DNA from: Pseudomonas sp. B6002
GTDB lineage: Bacteria; Pseudomonadota; Gammaproteobacteria; Pseudomonadales; Pseudomonadaceae
Reading direction: 5' to 3'
Assembly: GCF_013385985.1 (NCBI RefSeq)
Contig: NZ_JACAOY010000008.1
Coordinates: 1 to 52,991 of the forward strand
DNA: 52,991 bases
Numbering within the stretch: position 1 is the first letter of the stretch; each line of letters starts with the position of its first letter. Below, one piece after another: positions 1 through 8,345 of the stretch. Made by a program: the position numbers and the translations under genes. Below the pieces are notes generated by a model. That model did no database searches. It was not told the DNA's origin and was given only the letters and a program-made list of their open reading frames with translations.

Positions 1-181
1 CAACTTACCGTCAAAACCTACACAACTCATTGTTTATCAAGGAGTTTTCCGTTTCGACTGCGCCGGAAGTGGGGCGAATTATAGACTTCTGAAATCGCCC
101 GTCAACCCTTAATTCAACTTTTCTATCAACCCACACCAAATGTCCGAAAAGCGCCTATATAAAGAGGACACTCAGTATTGC

Positions 182-199
182 TGAGCAATATATTGCTCA
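182..199. promoter_or_regulatory. Perfect 18-bp palindrome upstream of the RhtA-like exporter
   Basis: TGAGCAATA is followed directly by its exact reverse complement TATTGCTCA. It lies about 66 bp before the exporter start, in an AT-rich stretch, where an operator for a dimeric regulator would be expected. No regulator gene is adjacent within the window. The rest of positions 1-265 holds no gene I can support. Confidence 0.5.
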
Positions 200-265
200 A
201 CGCCAAGCAGTTAAGCATCATAGCGGCTTCTGCTCCTCTACCAAGACTTCGGACGAACATCCCCA

Positions 266-1153
266 ATGACCACCTCCCCCCGCAGCCTGGCTTCTGCGCT
301 GTTTCCAGTCGGCCTGCTCCTGATCGCCATGGCTTCCATCCAGTCAGGCGCCTCGCTGGCCAAGAGCATGTTCCCTATCGTCGGCGCACAAGGCACCACC
401 ACCCTGCGCCTGATATTCGCCAGCGTAATCATGCTGCTTCTATTACGCCCATGGCGCGCCAAGCTGACGGCCAAGTCCCTGCGCACCGTCATCGTCTATG
501 GGATGGCGCTCGGCGGAATGAACTTCCTCTTCTATATGTCCTTGCGCACGGTCCCGCTGGGCATCGCCGTAGCCCTGGAGTTCACCGGCCCGCTCGCAGT
601 GGCCATCTATGCTTCCCGCCGAGCAGTCGACTTCCTGTGGATTGCCCTCGCAGTCGCAGGCTTGCTTCTATTGATCCCCACAGGCGAAGCCAGCAGCGGT
701 ATCGACCTGACAGGTGCTGCCTACGCCCTCGGCGCCGGTGTCTGCTGGGCGCTCTACATCCTGTTTGGCCAAAAGGCTGGCAATGATAATGGCGTCCAGA
801 CAGCCGCCCTCGGCGTCATGATCGCCGCACTGTTTGTCGCGCCGATTGGGATCGTGCACGCAGGCACGGCGCTGCTGACACCCGCCTTGATCCCCATCGC
901 CATCGGCGTGGCCATTCTGTCCACCGCCCTCCCCTACACATTGGAAATGGTTGCCCTCACCCGTCTTCCCGCCCGTACCTTCGGCACCCTGATGAGCATC
1001 GAACCCGCATTCGGAGCGCTCTCTGGTCTGTTTTTCCTGCAAGAGCACCTGTCTTTCGCACAATGGATGGCCATCACCTGCATCATTCTGGCGTCCGTAG
1101 GTGCCACCCTGACCATGCGCAACGAATCCAAACCACTGGTGCCAGCAGATTAA
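266..1153 (+). CDS. rhtA: RhtA/EamA-family inner-membrane exporter
   Basis: This 295-residue protein is almost wholly hydrophobic, with about ten predicted membrane segments in two EamA repeats, the usual size for the threonine/homoserine exporter RhtA. Recognisable parts are the first-helix region SIQSGASLAKSMFP, the mid-repeat GIAVALEFTGPLAVA and the C-terminal TLMSIEPAFGALSG, which is typical of RhtA. The family exports amino acids or other small metabolites, driven by the proton gradient. The ATG at 266 has only a weak ribosome site, but it starts just before the first membrane helix. It stands alone, with a small lipoprotein gene 170 bp downstream. The family call is firm; the threonine/homoserine substrate is inferred. 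Confidence 0.8.
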   Translation: MTTSPRSLASALFPVGLLLIAMASIQSGASLAKSMFPIVGAQGTTTLRLIFASVIMLLLLRPWRAKLTAKSLRTVIVYGMALGGMNFLFYMSLRTVPLGIAVALEFTGPLAVAIYASRRAVDFLWIALAVAGLLLLIPTGEASSGIDLTGAAYALGAGVCWALYILFGQKAGNDNGVQTAALGVMIAALFVAPIGIVHAGTALLTPALIPIAIGVAILSTALPYTLEMVALTRLPARTFGTLMSIEPAFGALSGLFFLQEHLSFAQWMAITCIILASVGATLTMRNESKPLVPAD

Positions 1154-1320
1154 TCATCTTTAAAAGTAGCTCTAGTATTTGCCGTTCATTTAGGCCATGT
1201 TTATGTCGTAAACGAATGTCATTCATGGAGAATTTCGACAAGGACTGCACGAACGCTACACTCGAGAGCGAGTAGAGCCTGCTTCGAGCCTTTTTGGCGA
1301 AGCGGCTATTAAGGATAGGA

Positions 1321-1602
1321 ATGAAGCGAATTTTGATACTGTTAATGGTCGTGGCCATGGCTGGCTGTGCCGCGACCACCAAGACAGAAGTGAAACGGGG
1401 CAAAAAAGGGCTGCATATCAACTGTTCCGGCCTGTCCTCATCCTGGGATCAGTGCTACACCAGTGCAACCAATTCATGCGGCGCCAAGGGTTATCGTGTT
1501 ATCGCTAAGTCCGGTGACAACTCGGAAGAGCCAGGGGACTACCCTTTCGGCCTCAACCCGGCCGGCTACACAAGCCGCAGCATGATCGTCATCTGCAAAT
1601 AA
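1321..1602 (+). CDS. Small cysteine-rich lipoprotein of unknown function
   Basis: I chose the ATG at 1321 because AAGGATAGG lies just upstream and the protein then begins with a clean lipoprotein signal (MKRILILLMVVAMAGC, lipidated Cys about residue 16). An in-frame start at 1294 would add a non-signal extension. The mature part is about 77 residues, with four further cysteines (in HINCSG, DQCYTS, NSCGAKG and the penultimate residue), so two disulfides are possible. The SCGAKGYRVI stretch resembles short cell-envelope lipoproteins of pseudomonads whose role is unknown. It is monocistronic. I do not recognise a specific function. Confidence 0.75.
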   Translation: MKRILILLMVVAMAGCAATTKTEVKRGKKGLHINCSGLSSSWDQCYTSATNSCGAKGYRVIAKSGDNSEEPGDYPFGLNPAGYTSRSMIVICK

Positions 1603-1712
1603 CCGCCTGAGCAGTCCTCTTCTGACTGCTCACATTAATTTCTTCAGACACCCCCGGCATTCGCAACGCTACGTCTAGACTCCTGCTCGATAATCGAGCC
1701 TATGGAGTCCCC

Positions 1713-2444
1713 ATGACACACAACAAGAAAATCGTATTGGTAGTGGGTGCCGGTGACGCCACCGGCGGCGCCATTGCCAAACGCTTCGCGCGCGAAGGTT
1801 ATGTGGCCTGCGTCACCCGTCGCAGCGCTGACAAATTGCAGCCTCTGGTCGACAGCATCCAGTCAGCGGGTGGCGAAGCCCACGGCTTTGCCTGTGATGC
1901 GCGCAAGGAAGACGATGTCATCGCGCTCATCGAACAGATCGAGACTCAGCTGGGCCCCATCGAAGCCTTCGTCTTCAACATCGGCGCCAACGTACCGTGC
2001 AGCATCCTCGAAGAAACCGCCCGCAAGTATTTCAAGATTTGGGAAATGGCCTGCTTCTCAGGCTTCCTGAATGCGCGGGAAGTGGCCAAGCGCATGGTCA
2101 CCCGTAACCGCGGCACCATCCTGTTCACCGGCGCCACCGCAGGTTTGCGTGGCGGCGCGGGCTTTGCCGCGTTTGCCGGCGCCAAACATGGTATCCGCGC
2201 CTTGGCGCAAAGCATGGCGCGGGAGCTTGGGCCCATGAACATCCACGTGGCCCACGTGGTGGTCGACGGCGCCATAGACACCGACTTCATTCGCGACAAT
2301 TTCCCGCAGAAATACGCCCTTAAAGATCAGGACGGCATCCTCAACCCCGACCACATCGCCGACAACTATTGGTACCTGCACAGTCAGCCACGCGACGCCT
2401 GGACCTTTGAATTGGACCTGCGCCCCTGGAACGAGCCCTGGTAA
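1713..2444 (+). CDS. SDR-fold protein lacking the catalytic tyrosine
   Basis: This 243-residue short-chain dehydrogenase/reductase has a Rossmann nucleotide-binding turn (GAGDATGGAIA, residues 12-22) and an NNAG-equivalent (NIGAN, 89-93). At the active site the usual YxxxK is FAGAK (F154...K158) and the catalytic serine region reads FTGATAG, so the Tyr and probably the Ser are replaced. ATG at 1713 has GGAG seven bases upstream. The isomerase-like gene begins 33 bp after its stop and is probably co-transcribed. It may bind NAD(P) without classical dehydrogenase chemistry, or use another acid. The fold is certain; the reaction is unknown. Confidence 0.8.
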   Translation: MTHNKKIVLVVGAGDATGGAIAKRFAREGYVACVTRRSADKLQPLVDSIQSAGGEAHGFACDARKEDDVIALIEQIETQLGPIEAFVFNIGANVPCSILEETARKYFKIWEMACFSGFLNAREVAKRMVTRNRGTILFTGATAGLRGGAGFAAFAGAKHGIRALAQSMARELGPMNIHVAHVVVDGAIDTDFIRDNFPQKYALKDQDGILNPDHIADNYWYLHSQPRDAWTFELDLRPWNEPW

Positions 2445-2477
2445 ACACCCCATAACAATAAGCAGCGAGCACCGACC

Positions 2478-3068
2478 ATGAGTAAAACCCTGGAATTCTT
2501 CTTCGACCTCGGCAGCCCCGCCACCTACCTGGCCTACACCCAATTGCCTGCGCTGTGTGCTGAAACCGGCGCGCAACTGGTCTACCAACCCATGTTATTG
2601 GGCGGCGTGTTCAAAGCCACCGGCAATGCCTCCCCCATCACCGTTCCCGCCAAGGGCCGCTACATGTTCGATGACCTGGCGCGCTACGCCCAACGCTACA
2701 ACGTGCCTCTCAAGTTCAACCCGCACTTCCCCATCAACACCTTGGGGCTGATGCGGGCCGTCACCGGCATTCAGATGCACCAACCACAACGCTTCCTCAG
2801 TTTTATTGATTGCCTGTTTAAAGCCCTGTGGGTAGAAGGCCGCCATTTAGGCGACCCCGCTGTGGTAGCGCAGGTCCTGACCGAACACGGCTTTGACCCG
2901 GAGGAAGTCCTGGCCCTGGCCAACGATGACGCCGTAAAGACCGCACTCAAGGACAAGACCGAACAGGCGGTGCAGCGCGGCGTGTTCGGCGCACCCAGCC
3001 TGTTTGTAGGCAACCGGCTGTTCTTCGGTCAGGACCGTCTGGATTTTGTGCGCGAAGCCCTGCGCTAG
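2478..3068 (+). CDS. 2-hydroxychromene-2-carboxylate isomerase-like (GST-kappa/DsbA fold) protein
   Basis: The 196-residue protein begins with FFFDLGSPATYLAY, the signature of the NahD/GST-kappa branch of the DsbA superfamily; S13 sits where the glutathione-activating serine lies. The C-terminal RGVFGAPSLFVGNRLFFGQDRLDFV is the conserved cis-Pro and tail region (cis-Pro in GAPS). NahD-type enzymes use glutathione to isomerise hydroxychromene carboxylates in naphthalene breakdown, but no other aromatic-catabolic gene is nearby, so the natural substrate is probably different. It follows the SDR gene by 33 bp. Its stop overlaps the convergent quinone-oxidoreductase gene by 4 bp. Confidence 0.8.
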   Translation: MSKTLEFFFDLGSPATYLAYTQLPALCAETGAQLVYQPMLLGGVFKATGNASPITVPAKGRYMFDDLARYAQRYNVPLKFNPHFPINTLGLMRAVTGIQMHQPQRFLSFIDCLFKALWVEGRHLGDPAVVAQVLTEHGFDPEEVLALANDDAVKTALKDKTEQAVQRGVFGAPSLFVGNRLFFGQDRLDFVREALR

Positions 3069-4060
3069 ATCTCGATCGCCAAGCGTCCTTGAGCACCGCT
3101 TGCGAGCAAATCGTAAGCGGCATTGGCAGTCAGCAGATCGAAATGATGAGAATCCATGATCGGCTTCAGCTTGCCGGCGTCGATCAAGCGGGCCGCCTCG
3201 GCGAGTATCTGCCCATGGTGCTCGCGGCCCTTGCCCGTCAACAACGGCAACAACGTAAAGACGCCCGAATAGGTCGCCCCACGGAACGACAACGGTGCCA
3301 GGCTGTGCTGCCCCCAACCAAGGCAGCTCACCACATGGCCGTGATAGGTCTTGGCCGCTCGAAACGAGGCATCCAGCGTCACGCCCCCAACGGTGTCATA
3401 CACAATGTCGAACCCCTCACCCTCAGTGTGCATCGCCACATACGCCTCGACCGTGTGTTGCTGATAGTCGATAAAGGTGGCGCCCAGGCCTTCAATGGTT
3501 GCTCGGTGTTTCGCAGACCCCGTCGCATAAACGTCTGCGCCATAAGCCAGGGCCAATTGCACCGCGATATGCCCCACACCCCCAGCGCCACCTTGAATCA
3601 AGACTTTGTGCCCCGGGCCTACATGAGCACGGTCAACCAAGCCTTCCCAGGCCGTGATCAGCACCAGCGGCAATACGGCGGTTTCACGCATGCTCAAGGA
3701 CGCCGGTTTTCGCGCCAACAAACGCGCATCGACCACCGCATATTCAGCCAACGCGCCTTGCGCACCGCCAATCCCTGCCCCTAACGCGTAAACCTCATCG
3801 CCCACCTGCCATTCACCTGCCAACACACCCACCGCTTCGACAGTCCCCGCCAGGTCCATGCCGAGGATCGCAGGCAACGGTTGTTGAGCATGTGCCGCCT
3901 GGCCTGCGCGAACTTTCGCATCCAAAGGGTTGAGGCCGACGGCGTGTATACGCACCAGCACCTGCCCAGCGCCCGCCACCGGCTTGGCGATGGCCATCAG
4001 GCGAAAAGGTGCGTCGACGGAATCCACCACCAGCGCCTGCATTTCAGTCGTATCGGTCAT
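3065..4060 (-). CDS. Medium-chain NADPH:quinone oxidoreductase / zinc-independent alcohol dehydrogenase
   Basis: This 331-residue MDR protein has a GroES-like N-terminal half (VRIHAVGLNPLDAKVR; LPAILGMDLAGTVEAVG) and a Rossmann half with VLIQGGAGGVGHIAVQLA as nucleotide-binding loop. The zinc-ligand cysteines of classical alcohol dehydrogenases are absent, which places it with quinone oxidoreductases that reduce quinones or enones with NADPH. It is cytoplasmic. It is transcribed divergently from the LysR regulator at 4176, with 115 bp between the starts, so that regulator probably controls it. Family call firm, substrate unknown. Confidence 0.82.
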   Translation of the reverse strand: MTDTTEMQALVVDSVDAPFRLMAIAKPVAGAGQVLVRIHAVGLNPLDAKVRAGQAAHAQQPLPAILGMDLAGTVEAVGVLAGEWQVGDEVYALGAGIGGAQGALAEYAVVDARLLARKPASLSMRETAVLPLVLITAWEGLVDRAHVGPGHKVLIQGGAGGVGHIAVQLALAYGADVYATGSAKHRATIEGLGATFIDYQQHTVEAYVAMHTEGEGFDIVYDTVGGVTLDASFRAAKTYHGHVVSCLGWGQHSLAPLSFRGATYSGVFTLLPLLTGKGREHHGQILAEAARLIDAGKLKPIMDSHHFDLLTANAAYDLLASGAQGRLAIEI

Positions 4061-4175
4061 TTCGGTAATCTCGGTTCATTGAAAGTGAGGCCAATGATCC
4101 ACCTGCAGACTCATGCCGATAAGACGCCAAAACGCTATAGTGCCCATGCGTATAGGGCATGAATGAGGCACTTCC

Positions 4176-5084
4176 ATGGACAAGCTCCACGCAATGGCGA
4201 TTTTTGTGCGAGTGATCGAGCGGGGCAGCTTTTCCGCCGTCGCCCGGGAACTGCAGACCACCCAGCCCACCATCAGCAAAGTGTTGCGCGCCCTGGAACA
4301 AGAACTGGGCGGCAAACTGATCTCCCGCAGCACGCGCCACCTGTCCCTGACCGACGAAGGTCAGCGGTACTACACCCATTGTCGAGAAATCCTCGCCGCC
4401 GTGGATGCTGCGGAACACAGCTTCCAGACCGGCAAGGAAAGCATCGCCGGCCCCCTGCGCATCGGCTCATCAGTAAGTTTTGGCCACCTGCATATCGCCT
4501 CACGGCTGAGTGGATTCCTGCAGCAATACCCCGACGTGCAGGTGGACCTGCAACTCAGCGATCAACTGCAAGACCTGGTCAGCGAAGGCCTGGACGTCAC
4601 CTTGCGCATTGGCGAGTTGCGCGACAGCGGCCTGATCGCCCGGCAAATCGGCACCACCCATCGCGTCACCCTGGCCAGCCCGGCCTACCTGGCCCGACAC
4701 CCCGCCCCGCAAACTCCAAAGGACCTCGCCCAGCACAACTGCCTGCTCTTCAACCTGCTGAGCAGCCAGAACCAGTGGACCTACGAAAAAGACGGTACGC
4801 GACACTCTGTGCGCATCACCGGCAACGCCCAGAGCAACAACTCTGAAGCGGTGCGGGAAATGGTGTTGACGGGGCTCGGCATTGCGCTGTCGCCCCTGTG
4901 GCTGTTCTACGACGACTTGATAGCCGGCCGCGTGGTGGCACTGTTGCAGGATTACACCCCGCAGTCACTGCCGATCCATGCGGTGTCGGCACCCAATCGC
5001 CGCCAGTCGGCCCGGGTCAAGGCGTTCGTCGATTACCTCGCCGACGCCCTGGCCCAGGCCGCCGAGCTGCAACCGATCAGATAG
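4176..5084 (+). CDS. LysR-family transcriptional regulator
   Basis: This 302-residue protein has the LysR N-terminal winged helix-turn-helix: MAIFVRVIERGSFSAVAREL, then QPTISKVLRALEQELGGKLI and the wing (STRHLSLTDEG). A periplasmic-binding-like effector domain follows from about residue 90. The EGLDVTLRIGELRDSGLIARQIG segment marks the CrgA/DmlR-like subgroup, which often controls a divergent oxidoreductase. Here the divergent neighbour is the quinone oxidoreductase at 3065-4060. Its 3' end overlaps the convergent aminopeptidase gene by 8 bp. The effector is unknown. Confidence 0.88.
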   Translation: MDKLHAMAIFVRVIERGSFSAVARELQTTQPTISKVLRALEQELGGKLISRSTRHLSLTDEGQRYYTHCREILAAVDAAEHSFQTGKESIAGPLRIGSSVSFGHLHIASRLSGFLQQYPDVQVDLQLSDQLQDLVSEGLDVTLRIGELRDSGLIARQIGTTHRVTLASPAYLARHPAPQTPKDLAQHNCLLFNLLSSQNQWTYEKDGTRHSVRITGNAQSNNSEAVREMVLTGLGIALSPLWLFYDDLIAGRVVALLQDYTPQSLPIHAVSAPNRRQSARVKAFVDYLADALAQAAELQPIR

Positions 5085-6885
5085 CCGCCGTACGCAACTG
5101 CAACCACTCAAGCCCCGCGCCACTGAGCAATGGGCTCAGGCGCTCACGCACCTCTGCGTGATAGGCGTTGAACCACTCACGCTCCTCTGCCGTCAGCAAC
5201 GAAGGCTCCAGGCAACGGGTATCAATCGGGCACAAGGTCAGAGTTTCAAACTTGAGGAACTCGCCAAACTCAGTCTTGCCCGCTTCACGGTTCAGCACCA
5301 GGTTTTCGATTCGCACCCCCCAACGACCCGGGCGATAAGTCCCCGGCTCAATCGAAGTGATCATCCCCGCTTGCATCGCGGTTTGTGGCGCGGTCGCCGC
5401 CTGATAGGCAATCACTTGCGGGCCTTCATGCACATTGAGGAAATAACCTACCCCGTGCCCGGTGCCGTGGCCGTAGTCCACGCCTTCGGCCCAGATCGGC
5501 GCGCGCGCAATCGAATCGAGCAAAGGCGACAGAATGCCTTTGGGGAAATGCGCACGGGACAAGGCAATCACACCTTTCAGCACGCGTGTGCAGTCACGCT
5601 TCTGCTCCTCACTCGGCGTACCGATAGGCACCATCCGCGTGATGTCAGTGGTACCCCCCAAGTACTGGCCACCCGAATCGATCAGCAACAAGCCGTCACC
5701 TTCGATCACCGCGTGCTCTTCTTCGGTCGCGTGGTAGTGCGGCATCGCGCCATTGGCGTTATACGCCGCGATAGTGTTGAAACTCAGCGACACGTAACCC
5801 GGGCGACGGGTACGTGCGGCGGTCAGGTGCTCATCAATGGTCAGTTCAGTGATGCGTCCACGGCCCAGCGCGCCGTCCAGCCAGGCGAAGAACTCGCACA
5901 GGGCTGCGCCGTCTTGCTCCATGGCCTGGCGAATGTGTTCCGCGTCCGCCAGGCTCTTGCGGGATTTAGCCAATGTAGTCGGGTTCAACCCTTCGATCAG
6001 CTTGACGCCGGTGTCGAGATTCTCCAGCAAGCCCGCAGTGACGCGAGCCGGGTCAACTTGCAGGCTTACACCCGACGGCACAGCGCGCAACGCTTCAGCC
6101 ACTTCGCTGTAATCGCGCAGGGTGACGCCATCTTGCTCCAGCACGGCGCGCAACTCGGCATCGACCTTGCTCAGCGCCACAAACAAAGTGGCCTGCTGTT
6201 GGTTGATCAACGCAAAGGACACGAACACCGGATTGAACGACACATCACCGCCGCGCAGGTTGAACAGCCAGGCGATGTCATCCAGGGTGGCGATGAGGTG
6301 CCAATCGGCACCCTTTTCTTTCAGACTCGCCCGCAAGGCAGCGAGTTTTTCTCCGCGGCTGACGGTGGCCTGCGGCGGCAAGTGCTGATAGATCGGTTGG
6401 TTCGGCAACGCCGGGCGGTCCTTCCACACCTCATCGAGCAGGTCGATATCGGTACGCAAGCGTGCGCCACGCTCCGCCAGCTTTGTGCCCAAGGTGCGCG
6501 CCGACGCCACCGCCATCACCGCGCCATCCACTGCCACTACACCGCCTTCCGGGGTCTGCTCGGCCAGCCATTCCAGCGGGCCGGGTTGGCCCGGCTGCAA
6601 CTTCACCAGCTCGATGCCACTGCCCTTGAGTTCCTTGGTCGCCTGCTCCCAATACCGGCTATCGGCCCAGACACCGGCGAAATCGGCGGTGACAATCAAT
6701 GTCCCCACCGACCCGTGGAACCCCGACAACCATTGGCGCCCCTGCCAGTAACCCGGCAAGTATTCCGACAAGTGCGGGTCCGCCGACGGCACCAGGAGGG
6801 CGTGGACGCCCTCGCGGCTCATCAGTTCGCGGGTATGCGCCAGGCGCTGGGGAACCGTTCCATGGGTCAAAGGCTGCGTGCTCAT
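5077..6885 (-). CDS. Xaa-Pro aminopeptidase (M24B, three-domain aminopeptidase P)
   Basis: I start it at the ATG at 6883-6885 because CAGGAG lies just upstream; a longer in-frame reading to 6960 overlaps the desulfurase gene and lacks a ribosome site. The 602-residue product has two creatinase-like N-terminal domains and a C-terminal pita-bread metallopeptidase domain. The dinuclear metal ligands are visible: Asp in LLLIDSGGQY and in GGTTDITRM, His in GTGHGVGYFLNVHEG, Glu in TSIEPGTYRPG and Glu near FLKFETLTL. It removes N-terminal residues preceding proline from peptides and is probably cytoplasmic. The 602-residue length fits the long form rather than the ~440-residue PepP. Confidence 0.88.
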   Translation of the reverse strand: MSTQPLTHGTVPQRLAHTRELMSREGVHALLVPSADPHLSEYLPGYWQGRQWLSGFHGSVGTLIVTADFAGVWADSRYWEQATKELKGSGIELVKLQPGQPGPLEWLAEQTPEGGVVAVDGAVMAVASARTLGTKLAERGARLRTDIDLLDEVWKDRPALPNQPIYQHLPPQATVSRGEKLAALRASLKEKGADWHLIATLDDIAWLFNLRGGDVSFNPVFVSFALINQQQATLFVALSKVDAELRAVLEQDGVTLRDYSEVAEALRAVPSGVSLQVDPARVTAGLLENLDTGVKLIEGLNPTTLAKSRKSLADAEHIRQAMEQDGAALCEFFAWLDGALGRGRITELTIDEHLTAARTRRPGYVSLSFNTIAAYNANGAMPHYHATEEEHAVIEGDGLLLIDSGGQYLGGTTDITRMVPIGTPSEEQKRDCTRVLKGVIALSRAHFPKGILSPLLDSIARAPIWAEGVDYGHGTGHGVGYFLNVHEGPQVIAYQAATAPQTAMQAGMITSIEPGTYRPGRWGVRIENLVLNREAGKTEFGEFLKFETLTLCPIDTRCLEPSLLTAEEREWFNAYHAEVRERLSPLLSGAGLEWLQLRTAAI

Positions 6886-6934
6886 TCTGTCTCCTGCTAA
6901 CCACGAATAATTGTTATGTGTTGCGATTGAAAAC

Positions 6935-8095
6935 TCAGACCGCCCAGAACGCCGGTGCACTGGCGAGGGCCACCTTGATCAGTTGTACCGCCTGGTCGAT
7001 GTCCTGCTCGGTGGTAAACCGGCCCAGGCTTAGGCGAATGGTGCGCCCGGCGCTGCGGGCATCATGGCCCAGGGCCAGAAGCACGTGGGACGGGGCGTTG
7101 CTCGCCGAGTTGCAGGCCGACGTGGCCGAAAAGGCAATCCCTGCGCTCAACGCAGCGGAGTTGAACTCACCCTCGTCGAACGTAAGGCTCAGGGTGTGGG
7201 GAATGCGTTGGGTGGGGCTGCCATTCAGGCGCACACCGGCGACAGACGCCAACTGATCCAGCAAACGCTGACGCAGAGCGACAATTGCCGCCTTCTCTTC
7301 AACGAACGACTGCGCCGCCAAGGCAAACGCGGTGCCCATGCCGGCAATCTGATGAGTCGCCAGAGTGCCGGAGCGCAAGCCACCCTCGTGGCCACCGCCG
7401 TGAATCTGCGCCAGCACCTTCTGCTGCGCCCGTGGCCCGACGTACAGCGCGCCAATACCCTTGGGGCCGTACACCTTGTGTGCAGAAAACGACATCAGGT
7501 CCACGGGCCACTGGGCCAGGTCGATCGCCACCTTGCCCGCCCCTTGCGCCGCGTCCACATGCAACAGCGCGCCATGGTCACGCACGCGCGCGCCAATCGC
7601 AGGGATATCGTTCAGGGTGCCCAGCTCGTTGTTGACCAGCATCAGCGACACCAGGAAGGTGTCTTCACGCAGCGCTTCGCTCACGGCGTCGGCACTGATC
7701 AGGCCCTGGGTATCCGGCACCAGGTAGGTCACGGCCACGCCGGCCTCCTGCAATTGCCGCGCAGTGTCCAGGGTTGCCTTGTGCTCGATCTGGCTGGTGA
7801 TGATATGCCCACCCGCTATACCGCGCGCCTGGGCGACGCCCTTGATGGCAAGGTTATTCGATTCGGTGGCACCGGAGGTCCAGACGATCTGCTCAGCCTG
7901 GGCCCCCACCAACTCGGCCACCTGGCGACGCGCCTGCTCGACCGTTTGCCGGGCCGCCTGGCCAAACGCATGGGAGCTGGACGCCGGGTTGCCGAAATTG
8001 GCATTGAAACCCAGGCACTCGACCATCACCTGGATGACCCGCTCATCCACCGGGGTGGTGGCGGCGTAGTCGAAATACAACGGACGTTTATTCAT
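6935..8095 (-). CDS. Cysteine desulfurase (IscS/NifS-type, stand-alone)
   Basis: This 386-residue PLP enzyme removes sulfur from cysteine as a persulfide for Fe-S or thio-cofactor synthesis. The N-terminus (LYFDYAATTPVD) is diagnostic. The PLP lysine is K207 in SFSAHKVYGPKG, the cofactor-clamping His in SQIEHKA is present, and the catalytic cysteine is C328 in SATSACNSASNAPS, on the flexible class-I loop. No iscU, iscA, hscBA or fdx gene lies nearby, so this is probably a second desulfurase separate from the main isc operon. It precedes the aminopeptidase on the same strand, 49 bp from that start. Confidence 0.88.
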   Translation of the reverse strand: MNKRPLYFDYAATTPVDERVIQVMVECLGFNANFGNPASSSHAFGQAARQTVEQARRQVAELVGAQAEQIVWTSGATESNNLAIKGVAQARGIAGGHIITSQIEHKATLDTARQLQEAGVAVTYLVPDTQGLISADAVSEALREDTFLVSLMLVNNELGTLNDIPAIGARVRDHGALLHVDAAQGAGKVAIDLAQWPVDLMSFSAHKVYGPKGIGALYVGPRAQQKVLAQIHGGGHEGGLRSGTLATHQIAGMGTAFALAAQSFVEEKAAIVALRQRLLDQLASVAGVRLNGSPTQRIPHTLSLTFDEGEFNSAALSAGIAFSATSACNSASNAPSHVLLALGHDARSAGRTIRLSLGRFTTEQDIDQAVQLIKVALASAPAFWAV

Positions 8096-8286
8096 AACCT
8101 AAAGACTCGCAGAGCGTGTTCCCGAGAACAGCGTCCCAGGGGCATCGACCAAGACAGGGGCCATCAGGTTTACCTGACCGAATACCATTAAAGAAAGACC
8201 ACTTTATTGCAAATGTGCGTAGGAACGCTCCTGAAATTCAGCTTAACAGCCTGAACGGCGGGGCCGTTAGAACGATTGGGCCTAAA

Positions 8287-8327
8287 TAAAAAAACCGAAA
8301 AGTCGCTCCCACGAACTTTTCGGTTTC
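8287..8327 (-). terminator. Intrinsic terminator after the DUF1552 gene
   Basis: On the minus strand GAAACCGAAAAGT pairs with ACTTTTCGGTTT around a short loop and runs into seven T residues. It lies 19 bp past the stop of the DUF1552 gene and ends that two-gene transcript. The rest of 8096-8345 holds no gene I can support. Confidence 0.8.
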
Positions 8328-8345
8328 TCGTCGCGTTCCCTTGGC

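Noticed and set aside
1260-1302. Small hairpins ACTCG/CGAGT and GCTTCG/CGAAGC before the small lipoprotein
   Set aside because: The stems are only five or six base pairs with no U-run; chance structure is likely.
4978-6900. Long plus-strand open frame of about 640 codons opposite the aminopeptidase gene
   Set aside because: It is a mirror of a GC-rich real gene; the minus strand encodes a full M24B enzyme with metal ligands, and the plus frame is Arg/His/Gln rich with no domain.
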